From Bifidobacterium pullorum DSM 20433 (GTDB lineage Bacteria > Actinomycetota > Actinomycetes > Actinomycetales > Bifidobacteriaceae): 64,000 bases of DNA. Position numbers and translations under genes: made by a program. Positions 36,295 to 43,789 of this stretch are shown here, one piece after another. The stretch spans positions 1-64,000 of the forward strand of contig NZ_JDUI01000011.1 in NCBI RefSeq assembly GCF_000771405.1, given 5' to 3'. Every line of letters starts with the position of its first letter. Within the stretch, counting starts at the first letter, position 1. The notes beneath the pieces were generated by a model. The model did no database searches. It was not told the DNA's origin and saw only the letters and a program-made list of their open reading frames with translations.

Positions 36295-38124
36295 TCAGAT
36301 CCGGACGACGACGCCCTCCCACGGGGCCAGCGTGCCGGCCTGGAGGGACGCGACCGCGTGGGCGACGTCGTAGCCGCCCTCGGCGGGCACGTCATACGTG
36401 TCGATCACCACAGCGTCGGCCGCGATCTCACCGGGCAGCAGCGCGGCGGATTCGGCGGGCACGGCCGCGTCGGCGGCGCTCATGTTGACCATAACCAGCA
36501 GTCGTTCGCCGTCGAGCGTGCGGGTGAAGGCGTAGACCCGCTCGTCGTCGGCGTCGACCAGTTCCCACGCGCCGGCGGCCACGACCGGGTTCTCGTGGCG
36601 CAGCGCGATGAGACGCTGGTAGAACGCGTACACGGAATCGGGGTCGTTGACCTCGGCGGCGGCGTTGATGGCGTCATGGTTCGGGTTGACCGAGATCCAC
36701 GGCCCGACGGCGGCGTCCGCATCCATGAAGCCGGCATAGGCGGAATCGTCCCATTGCATCGGCGTGCGCGCATTGTCGCGGCTGCGCTTGGCGAACGCGT
36801 CCATGATCGATTCGGCGGTCTGCACCTGGGCCTCCTCCACACGCTGGCGGTAGGCGTTCAGGGTCTCCAGGTCGCGGTACTGGTCGAGGCGGGTGAAGTG
36901 GGCGTTGGTCATGCCCAGCTCCTCGCCCTGATAGATGTACGGGGTACCGCGGTGCATGTGCAGCATCAGGCCGACGGCCTTCGCGGAGCGCGGGGATTCG
37001 TCGCCCCAGCGGGAGGCGGGGCGCGGCTGGTCGTGGTTGCTGTCGAACAGGCTCGTCCAGCCGGCCTCATGCACGGCGCGCTGCTGGTCGCCCAGCGTCT
37101 GCTTGAGCGCGGTGAGTTTGAACGGCACGGGGTTCCACTTGGTGCCGTCGCAGTCGAAGTCCATGTGGGTGAACACGAAGAGCATGTCGAGCTCGCCGTT
37201 GGCCGGGTTGGTGATGACGCTGTTGCGCGCCGCGTCGATGCCCGGGGCCTCGCCCACGGTGATGAACCCGTCGCGGCCGGCGAACACCTCGCGGCGCATC
37301 TCCTGCAGGTACTCGTCCACACGCGGACCGTCGGAGCACCAGGGGAACGGCGACGAATAGCCCTCCTCGCCCACCGGGTAGTCCTCGATCAGGGAACCGT
37401 CCTCGCCGGGCAGCTTGCCGTTGGCGTCGTAGGTCTTGGAGATCTGGGTGATCACGTCCATGCGGAAGCCGTCGATGCCGCGGTCCATCCACCAGTTCAT
37501 CATGGCGTACACCGCATGGCGCACGTCCGGGTTCTCCCAGTTAAGGTCCGGCTGCTTCTTGGAGTACTGGTGCAGGAAGTATTCGCCGCGCCGCTCGTCA
37601 TACTGCCAGGCGGAGCCGCCGAAGTAGGAGCCCCAGCGGTTCGGTTCGGCGCCGGGCGTGCCGGGCTCGTGGCCCTCACGCGCGGGACGCCAGATGTACC
37701 AGTCGGCGTGCGGGTCGTTCTTGTCGCGCGAAGCCTGGAACCAGGCGTGCTCGTCGGAGGTGTGGTTGACCACCAGATCCATGATGACCTTCAGGCCGCG
37801 CTTGTGGGCCTCGGACAGCATCTCGTCCACGTCGGCGAGCGTGCCGAACATCGGGTCGATGTCCTGATAGTCGGCGATGTCATAGCCGTTGTCATCCTGC
37901 GGGGACTTGAACACCGGGGACAGCCACAGCACGTCCACGCCCAGACCGGCCAGATAGTCCAGGCGCGAGGTGATGCCCTTGATGTCGCCCATGCCGTCGT
38001 TGTTGGAATCCTGGAAGCTGCGCGGATAGATCTGGTAGACGACCGCGTTCGCCCACCAGGGGTTCGGGGTCGCGCCGTTCGTACGCACCGAGTCGGGCAG
38101 TGCGGTACGCTGCGGAGTGGTCAT
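36295..38124 (-). CDS. Alpha-glucosidase, GH13 (oligo-1,6-glucosidase type)
   Basis: A 609-residue cytoplasmic glycoside hydrolase acting on isomalto- or malto-oligosaccharides. The GH13 motifs are intact: DLVVNHTS, nucleophile Asp in GFRMDVIT, acid/base Glu in VGEAPG and SNHDQPR. AVVYQIYPRSFQDSNNDGMGD is the usual N-terminal landmark of the GH13 oligo-1,6-glucosidase group. AAGGAAGG precedes the ATG. Two LacI-type operators lie 138 and 295 bp upstream. Whether alpha-1,4 or alpha-1,6 bonds are preferred cannot be told. Confidence 0.9.
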   Translation of the reverse strand: MTTPQRTALPDSVRTNGATPNPWWANAVVYQIYPRSFQDSNNDGMGDIKGITSRLDYLAGLGVDVLWLSPVFKSPQDDNGYDIADYQDIDPMFGTLADVDEMLSEAHKRGLKVIMDLVVNHTSDEHAWFQASRDKNDPHADWYIWRPAREGHEPGTPGAEPNRWGSYFGGSAWQYDERRGEYFLHQYSKKQPDLNWENPDVRHAVYAMMNWWMDRGIDGFRMDVITQISKTYDANGKLPGEDGSLIEDYPVGEEGYSSPFPWCSDGPRVDEYLQEMRREVFAGRDGFITVGEAPGIDAARNSVITNPANGELDMLFVFTHMDFDCDGTKWNPVPFKLTALKQTLGDQQRAVHEAGWTSLFDSNHDQPRPASRWGDESPRSAKAVGLMLHMHRGTPYIYQGEELGMTNAHFTRLDQYRDLETLNAYRQRVEEAQVQTAESIMDAFAKRSRDNARTPMQWDDSAYAGFMDADAAVGPWISVNPNHDAINAAAEVNDPDSVYAFYQRLIALRHENPVVAAGAWELVDADDERVYAFTRTLDGERLLVMVNMSAADAAVPAESAALLPGEIAADAVVIDTYDVPAEGGYDVAHAVASLQAGTLAPWEGVVVRI

Positions 38125-38261
38125 AGGGTCCTTCCTTTCCTGCCAGCGGTTCCGCCACGAGCCCGCTGTGCCTGCCGATCTTGCGGCCGCCGCCGTGGAT
38201 GGCGACGAACCGTTACGTCATCGATTGATTCCTGCTGCATTGCCCCGGGCGACCGTCGTGT

Positions 38262-38275
38262 TGCATACGCTTACA
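38262..38275. promoter_or_regulatory. LacI-family operator 1 upstream of alpha-glucosidase
   Basis: TGCATACGCTTACA fits TGNAANCGNTTNCA with one mismatch. It is 138 bp before the ATG at 38124 and nearly identical to the site at 38419. Confidence 0.5.
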
Positions 38276-38418
38276 TTCCAGACGTCCGGTATCGCACTCC
38301 CAGTATCCACCATCTTCAACAGGCCGTCAATCCCGCGTTTCCATACCATTTTCCGCAGAACAACGCCGTTTCGGCACGCATTGGAATCATGTAATCTCTG
38401 GTCATCGCACAGCCATTT

Positions 38419-38432
38419 TGAATACGCATACA
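38419..38432. promoter_or_regulatory. LacI-family operator 2 upstream of alpha-glucosidase
   Basis: TGAATACGCATACA differs from operator 1 at two positions and lies 157 bp farther upstream. That spacing would allow looping by a tetrameric or paired repressor. Confidence 0.4.
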
Positions 38433-38612
38433 CTCCCTCCCGGCCGGCACCGGCCAGCAGGCCTGCACCAGCGACAGTTCAGTGCCGCGCCGGCCGGCAT
38501 CACGCCCACCGACCAGCGCAACGCCCTCCGGCCAGCGCAACGCCTACCGACAACCCGACAACCGGTGCCACGGCTGCTGACCGGCATCGTCGGCCCACAG
38601 TCGGCATCCCGG

Positions 38613-41015
38613 TCATGCCTTCCAGCGGATATCCACCCTGGTATCGTCGCAATCCGCCATGCACAACGCCCCGTTCCGATGTACGGGCACCGTCTCCCCG
38701 TTGCAACGCACGTCCACGCACCGCGCATCGGGATCCAGGAGCGCAAATCGCCCCGGTTCCGCCAACCTCACCGCCATCGCCTCCGAATCGGACACCTGGT
38801 CGTCGCCGGCACCAACGGCGACCGTGGCAGGGGCCACGATCTTGTCGATCAACCCGAGCGGCATCACCGCCGCATCCCGCGACCCGTCCCACACGTAGTA
38901 CAACCGGGACTCGCCATACGCCAGCAGCGGCCCGGCACTCCCCTCATCGGCACCCGGGCGGAGCCGCTCCGCTGTCATCGCCTCCCGGTCCACAACCCAG
39001 CGTTCGCCACCGTCCGCGCATGCCGGCAGCCCCCGCAACGCCTCATGCAACCGGATCCGCTGCGGCCGGTCGGGGTTCATCCCGACGAATGCCAGCAGCC
39101 GCCAGTCACCACACGTTGCGGTCACGCACCAGGCCGACTCCGCGCACGTCGGGTCGGCCAACAACGCCGACGGCACCGGCACCGCGGCCGTATCCGGTCT
39201 GGGCACACGACCATCGTTCAACAGCAACGGGCCGAACACGGCCGGATCGGTCCGCCCGGCGGCATCCGAACAGTAGACCGGCCCCGCACTCAGCGCGCGC
39301 ATCAGCGCATGGGTTCGCGCATGCGGATGACTGGTCCAGAACATGTCCCAATCGCAGCGGTACAACTCCCCCATCAACAGCGAGCAGTACGCGTTCTGCA
39401 ACAGATGCTCGGCCAAGGACGCCGGGTCGTGCGGCAGGAAGTCGTCGCTGGTGCGGGTCACCGCGGAGACCGGCCTATGCCAATAGCTCTCCGGCGCCAT
39501 GCCCATGCAGTTGATTATCGCGCCGCCCATTTCGGTTTCGACCAGTCGATCGAGCGCGGCATGGCGTTCGATGGTCGCTTCGCCGTAGCTTTCCACGCCG
39601 CGGGTCATCGTGGACATGGAACTCTGCGAATCGATCTTGACGCAGTCGATGCCCATGTCCCTCAGCAGTGACAGCCATGTCGCCCAGAACATCGTCGCCT
39701 GCCGGCGGCCGGGGCCGGGGATCAGGCAGCCGTTCGACGTCGCAGTCAGATGCTCGGCGCCAATCAGCGCCACCGCCTGCCCGCTCGGCTCCAGACCGCT
39801 CCAGTAGCCCTGGAACGCGGCCCAGACGCCGACGTGGCGCACGCCGTACCGTTCCCGCAGCAGATCGACGGTGTGCGCCAGACCGTGCGGGAACCGTTCG
39901 GGGTCCGCGTCAAGCCCGATCAATGTTTCGGCCTCGCGGTCGGTGCGCGACCAGCCGTCATCGATCATGACCCAGGACACGGGGACGCCCTTGGCATGGA
40001 ACTCCTCCATCTTCTCCACGATGGCGGCCTCGCTGACGTCACGGCCGAGCGAGTCCCACGTACACCAGCCGAACCCGGACAGGGCTTCCGGCAGCGGCCG
40101 TCGGTCAACCGTGGCGATGCCGTTGCGACGCGCGCCGGCCGCGACACAGACGCGGATGACGGCGTACGGATCGGCGCCCTGCGCCACGTAGGCGACGGTG
40201 TCGGCGAGCGCGGTGCGTCCCGCGCGGTTGGAGGCGACGTTGAGCCGGAAACGGCCGCTAATAGTGGATGGGTCGATGATGCCGGCAACGGACGAGCCGA
40301 CGACGTTGCCGCCGGATGGCAAGTTGCCGCCGGAGGTACCACCGTCGACGGACTTCTGTCCGTCGGATTCCGGTCCTATATCGCCATGCAGGTCGGCGCG
40401 GACATCATCGCCGCTGAATGCCATGACGGCGGTCCATGTTGCGGCGGAAGCAGGCTCATCGGTGTCCTGCTGCGGTTTGCCGCCCGCCAAGACGCCGCCC
40501 GTCGGCACGTCGGTCTTAGCCGCTGCGGGGAGGTCGCCACGTTCGTCGCTGCGCCACAGCACCAGCTGCGTGCGGGGCGGGATATCGGCGGGATTAGTGC
40601 ACCATGCCGGGCGCATCCACCATTCCTTGTGCTGATACAGGCACAGCATCGGGCCATGCGGCGCAGGCCGGACGTCGAAGGTCACCTCAAGCGCGCAATC
40701 GGGGTTGAACGTGTCCTGCTCCTGGAATCGTTTGTCATAACCGTCCGGCTGCGGAACCGCGGCGTGCACGTCGATGCGCCATGTCGGGCAATCCGCGTCG
40801 GGTTCGGCGGCGATCCGGACCACACTGTCCGGCAGGAGTACGGCATGGCCTATGGTGCCGCCGTAGCCGCGGGTTCCATTGATTATCTGCGCGGCCACCT
40901 GGCGAACAGCCACCGGGCAGTCCGCCGCCGTGTGGAGGTCGGCGGGGCTGGGCGGGGAGTCCGGAACAACGGTGTCGGGCATGGCGGTCTTCTTCGTTGG
41001 CTGACGGCGGCGCAT
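38613..41015 (-). CDS. Alpha-galactosidase of the Sip1/raffinose synthase family (GH36)
   Basis: An 800-residue protein of the raffinose synthase/seed imbibition family. The nucleophile Asp is in CVKIDSQSS, the acid/base candidate in RTSDDFLPHDP, and GFGWCTWDSLG and WVMIDDGWSR are family landmarks. In bacteria such enzymes hydrolyse alpha-galactosides rather than make raffinose. The start is followed closely upstream by GATAAT and a TCAAC-type palindrome with no ribosome site, so the mRNA may be leaderless. Its original upstream DNA is interrupted by the AT-rich island. Confidence 0.85.
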   Translation of the reverse strand: MRRRQPTKKTAMPDTVVPDSPPSPADLHTAADCPVAVRQVAAQIINGTRGYGGTIGHAVLLPDSVVRIAAEPDADCPTWRIDVHAAVPQPDGYDKRFQEQDTFNPDCALEVTFDVRPAPHGPMLCLYQHKEWWMRPAWCTNPADIPPRTQLVLWRSDERGDLPAAAKTDVPTGGVLAGGKPQQDTDEPASAATWTAVMAFSGDDVRADLHGDIGPESDGQKSVDGGTSGGNLPSGGNVVGSSVAGIIDPSTISGRFRLNVASNRAGRTALADTVAYVAQGADPYAVIRVCVAAGARRNGIATVDRRPLPEALSGFGWCTWDSLGRDVSEAAIVEKMEEFHAKGVPVSWVMIDDGWSRTDREAETLIGLDADPERFPHGLAHTVDLLRERYGVRHVGVWAAFQGYWSGLEPSGQAVALIGAEHLTATSNGCLIPGPGRRQATMFWATWLSLLRDMGIDCVKIDSQSSMSTMTRGVESYGEATIERHAALDRLVETEMGGAIINCMGMAPESYWHRPVSAVTRTSDDFLPHDPASLAEHLLQNAYCSLLMGELYRCDWDMFWTSHPHARTHALMRALSAGPVYCSDAAGRTDPAVFGPLLLNDGRVPRPDTAAVPVPSALLADPTCAESAWCVTATCGDWRLLAFVGMNPDRPQRIRLHEALRGLPACADGGERWVVDREAMTAERLRPGADEGSAGPLLAYGESRLYYVWDGSRDAAVMPLGLIDKIVAPATVAVGAGDDQVSDSEAMAVRLAEPGRFALLDPDARCVDVRCNGETVPVHRNGALCMADCDDTRVDIRWKA

Positions 41016-41027
41016 AACGCCAGATTA

Positions 41028-41038
41028 TCAACAGTTGA
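41028..41038. promoter_or_regulatory. TCAAC-type palindrome at the alpha-galactosidase promoter
   Basis: TCAACAGTTGA is a perfect inverted repeat around a central base. It lies 13 bp before the start codon at 41015 and overlaps a GATAAT box on the minus strand. The same palindrome recurs at 41077-41087 and 43683-43693 (TCAACGGTTGA), with a degenerate copy at 43729 (TCAACAGCTGC), so it is probably an operator. Confidence 0.5.
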
Positions 41039-41089
41039 AGATGCGGGCGGGGAACGGGCCTTCTGCACACACAAGTCAACGGTTGAAAA

Positions 41090-41229
41090 GACGGCGGCAA
41101 CAGAGCTTCTTTGGCGGACTGTCTTGCCATTTCTGCGCGATAGGACTTGACTTCTCCGGCAAGAACTTTTTTGACAAAGGAATAAAATTGATGCTGGATT
41201 GTTACTGGATCAGATACTTGCTTTTTCAT
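41090..41229 (-). pseudogene. Truncated sigma-factor-like gene of an integrative element
   Basis: The first 47 codons read MKKQVSDPVTIQHQFYSFVK and then KVLAGEVKSYRAEMARQSAK, which resembles the N terminus of the small sigma-70-like proteins found in Firmicutes conjugative transposons. The frame then runs into host DNA at the 16-bp repeat, so the rest is lost. A good ribosome site (AAAGGAAAG) precedes the ATG. The family assignment is by recollection of the N-terminal pattern and is moderate. Confidence 0.5.
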
Positions 41230-41745
41230 AATGGCTTACTTTCCTTTCGCGCATTATCCCTTTGACGACAGAAGAAAATTTGGAAAACAGAGAAAACTTT
41301 TTTAGAAGAAATTGCAAAAACCCCGACAGGCTGAGAAACCAAAAACCTGCCGTGGATTTCTTAGGAAAAAGGCCGCAGAAAACCGTTGCCAGAGCATAAG
41401 GGAATGAACGGTATCTGTAGTTTTGGATGGGAATTTTGCCACACACAAAATCTGTCGAAATTCGACATTGAGAAATAGAAAACACGGTCAACACCTCCTA
41501 GTGCCGCCGTGTACTTTGTCGGGGAATAGTCGTCATTTTCTTTTAAGTTTATCCTTGAAAAGAAACGGCGGCTAAATTTATCATTCGTTCAAATGGACTG
41601 CAAAGCTGCCGTTCAATCAGAACGGATTCCTCCTTATGGAATCTAAGAAAATTATATCGTTGTCAAATCATGGGGAAGTTTGTCTGCGATAGGAACACGG
41701 TCAGAATAATCGTCAAATCTCGACAGAATAAGTCGAGGGTGAAAA
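41230..41745. other. Non-coding AT-rich DNA inside the island
   Basis: About 500 bases with no supportable gene. A 94-codon frame on the minus strand (41210-41494) overlaps the sigma-like start and shows no recognisable domain. The segment probably held regulatory DNA between genes of the original element. Confidence 0.5.
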
Positions 41746-41751
41746 GAAAAA

Positions 41752-41795
41752 GGAACCCGACAGCCGGTAGGCTATCGGATTCCCGTTTTTTAACG
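41752..41795 (-). terminator. Terminator of the island hydrolase genes
   Basis: On the minus strand GGGAATCCGATAGCC pairs with GGCTGTCGGGTTCC and is followed by TTTTTCTTTT. It lies 34 bp past the stop at 41829. A related hairpin is at 43487-43516. Confidence 0.8.
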
Positions 41796-41828
41796 TTTAG
41801 AGTTTTTAGCAAATTAGGATTTGCAATA

Positions 41829-42581
41829 CTAGATAATATATTTATCCAGTCGATCAATCCACTCATTTGAATGCAGTAATGCGTCCTCACAATGTCCCTT
41901 TCCTTTTGAACAAATAGTTATGGAATTTTTATAATTTTTCTTGATATATTTAGCTACGTTTCTAAAAACAAATTCATTTATCTTTCCACCATAAAAATAA
42001 ATAATCTGTGTATTGGGCGTATCAATATCTGAAGGAAGTTTAAATTGTCCAACTGCATATAAATATTTTTTTATGGTTTCATCTGATATATTATCTAACA
42101 GCTCTAAAAACACATCCAACATATCTTCTGTTACCATTGTATTTATTGCGTTTCGTACCACTTTTTGATTTCGTTCTCTTGCTTTTTTTGTTATAGACAA
42201 GTACTGTTTTATAAGCATTTGAGTCATATATTTTCCAAATGGTAAAAGTGGTGAACTTTCTAAAATAACCTTTTCAAAGGTAAGCCTTTTGTTTTTCCAT
42301 AAATACGATGTTAAAACTCCACCCATGCTCATTCCATAAATTGCGTATATATGGTTAATAGATTTTGATATACAATAATTTTCTATCTCTTTTGCAGTAT
42401 CATCAAAGGAATTGAACTCGGACTTCTCCTGCACATCATGCCCCGGCAAAATTGGCACAAGAATATGATAGTTCTCTTTATAATGCTCTATATAATCAAT
42501 CCATATTTGATATGGACTTTCAAAACCATGAACAAGCATTATTGTTGGATTATTTGTATTGCCATATTCCAAAATACGCAT
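41829..42581 (-). CDS. Alpha/beta hydrolase, island gene 1
   Basis: A 250-residue protein. IMLVHGFESPY is the oxyanion segment, GMSMGGV the nucleophile elbow and GKGHCEDAL the likely histidine region. Codons are strongly A+T-rich, unlike the host. AGAGGGGG precedes the ATG. It begins MRILEYGNTNNP, similar to MNYVEYGKGNSN of the next gene, so the two are ancient tandem paralogues. The substrate is unknown; it would be a cytoplasmic esterase, thioesterase or amidase. Confidence 0.75.
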   Translation of the reverse strand: MRILEYGNTNNPTIMLVHGFESPYQIWIDYIEHYKENYHILVPILPGHDVQEKSEFNSFDDTAKEIENYCISKSINHIYAIYGMSMGGVLTSYLWKNKRLTFEKVILESSPLLPFGKYMTQMLIKQYLSITKKARERNQKVVRNAINTMVTEDMLDVFLELLDNISDETIKKYLYAVGQFKLPSDIDTPNTQIIYFYGGKINEFVFRNVAKYIKKNYKNSITICSKGKGHCEDALLHSNEWIDRLDKYII

Positions 42582-42615
42582 TTTAAGCCCCCTCTTTACT
42601 TACACAAATTGGAAT

Positions 42616-43362
42616 TTATCTTTGTTCTATTATTTCTAATAGTCTTCTTACATAATCACCTGCATGGTTTATTGAAAACTCTCCATGGTACATATTAGGA
42701 AGAACTTGTATAGAACTATTCTGTAGTTTTTTATGAATTAGTTCTGCCGACTTTTTCATTGAGTGATTTTCTTTTTCTCCGACAAAAATATGAACTATTG
42801 CTTCGCTCTCTTCAATCCCATCTTTTAAGGAATATAATGAGTTTTCCTGTAAAAAAGCAATCATATCGCTCTTTGTTATTGCACAAGTATCTTTGTAATA
42901 ATTATCAAACAAATGCTGCTTTATTCGTAATGATTTGAATTGTAATTTTGAAAACCATTTATACTTTATCAAACCATAACAACTCCCAAACGCAGGCTTA
43001 ATCATAAAATATGTGAATTTTGAAGGTATTACAAGTGCGCTTTCCACTATTGCATACTTACATATATCCTTACGTTGAGATAAAATTTCAAGTAAAATCT
43101 GTCCTCCAAGTGATAGTCCTCCAATCAATAAAACGGAACCATCCAGTTTATCATTTATAAATTCTATAATCTCTAAAGCATTATTTTCTATCGTTGTAAA
43201 TCGTTTATCACTTCCTGCATGACCGTCTAATACAGGTATAATTATATGATAATTCGTTTGTAGCATTTCAGCAATTTCTTTGTAATTCCACCATGACAAA
43301 CCACCTCCATGTAAGAGGATAATTACATTACTATTTCCTTTCCCATATTCAACATAGTTCAA
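42616..43362 (-). CDS. Alpha/beta hydrolase, island gene 2
   Basis: A 248-residue paralogue of the neighbouring island gene. VIILLHGGGLSWWN is the oxyanion segment, GGLSLGGQ the nucleophile elbow, and PNMYHGEFSINH the probable histidine region. The start is taken as TTG at 43362 because GAGGTG lies six bases before it and the N terminus then aligns with gene 1; a GTG three codons upstream is the alternative. It is A+T-rich, with the same direction as gene 1 and 34 bp from it. Confidence 0.72.
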   Translation of the reverse strand: MNYVEYGKGNSNVIILLHGGGLSWWNYKEIAEMLQTNYHIIIPVLDGHAGSDKRFTTIENNALEIIEFINDKLDGSVLLIGGLSLGGQILLEILSQRKDICKYAIVESALVIPSKFTYFMIKPAFGSCYGLIKYKWFSKLQFKSLRIKQHLFDNYYKDTCAITKSDMIAFLQENSLYSLKDGIEESEAIVHIFVGEKENHSMKKSAELIHKKLQNSSIQVLPNMYHGEFSINHAGDYVRRLLEIIEQR

Positions 43363-43486
43363 CCTTTTCACCTCGCTGTAAAATTCAAATTTGTCTTTTC
43401 CTCATTATACCTTTTCTGTCAGCCATTGAGAAGATATTTTCATTATTCCTGATAAAAATATCTGCAGCTACTAAATAAGAAAGCGT

Positions 43487-43516
43487 AACCCGGCAGCCGG
43501 TGAAGGCCAGCGGGTT
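43487..43516 (-). terminator. Terminator of the response-regulator remnant
   Basis: On the minus strand AACCCGCTGGCC pairs imperfectly with GGCTGCCGGGTT and is followed by ACGCTTTCTTATTT. It begins 9 bp past the stop at 43525. Confidence 0.65.
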
Positions 43517-43524
43517 CCTGTCCT

Positions 43525-43679
43525 TTATTCCTTTGGTATGACGAACTTATATCCGGTATGGATCACGGTCTGGATATAAACCGGCTGCGCCGGATCAGGC
43601 TCTATCTTCTTGCGGAGCTGGTGGATGATACTGACAACAGAACAGGCCCATTTGCGCGGGATTATGCACAGCACACAGT
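43525..43679 (-). pseudogene. C-terminal fragment of an OmpR/VanR-type response regulator
   Basis: The last 50 codons of a winged-helix output domain: SVVSIIHQLRKKIEPDPAQP, then VYIQTVIHTGYKFVIPKE and a stop. The pattern of recognition helix, then YIQTV and GYKF wing, is diagnostic. The frame is cut at the right copy of the 16-bp repeat, so the receiver domain and most of the gene are missing. It was probably part of the two-component system of the lost conjugative element. Confidence 0.75.
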
Positions 43680-43751
43680 AGTCAACGGTTGAAAAACCGG
43701 TGCCAACGGGCCGGTTCGCGCACCCAAGTCAACAGCTGCAGTATATGGGAT

Positions 43752-43789
43752 GGGGCGCTGACGGCCGCACGATCGGTCGTCAGCGCCCC
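43752..43789 (-). terminator. Terminator of the GH13 glucosidase gene, now overlapping its stop
   Basis: GGGGCGCTGACG pairs perfectly over 12 bp with CGTCAGCGCCCC. The present stop codon (43780-43782) lies inside the right arm; the ancestral stop inferred at 43799-43801 lies just before it. Confidence 0.75.

Larger units (their letters stand above)
38125..38612. other. Intergenic region with operators and short repeats
   Basis: These 488 bases between two minus-strand genes hold no supportable gene. They contain the promoter region of the alpha-glucosidase gene with two LacI-type operators. Toward 38430-38560 there is a Pro/Ala-codon-like GC-rich stretch with small repeats (CCAGCGCAACGCC at about 38513 and 38533). 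Confidence 0.55.
41074..43695. mobile_element. AT-rich fragment of a Firmicutes-type conjugative element
   Basis: A 2.6-kb block with markedly higher A+T and different codon use than its surroundings. It is bounded by the identical 16-mer AGTCAACGGTTGAAAA at 41074-41089 and 43680-43695. Inside are the start of a sigma-like gene cut off exactly at the left repeat, two alpha/beta hydrolase genes, and the end of a response-regulator gene cut off at the right repeat. No integrase, relaxase or transfer gene is present, so it is a remnant. Confidence 0.75.

Noticed and set aside
38316-38746. Short minus-strand frames upstream of the alpha-glucosidase
   Set aside because: Trp/Arg/Cys-rich, no ribosome site, and overlapping the end of the Sip1 gene.
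41210-41494. 94-codon frame in the AT-rich island
   Set aside because: It overlaps the sigma-like start in another frame, has no ribosome site and shows no recognisable family.
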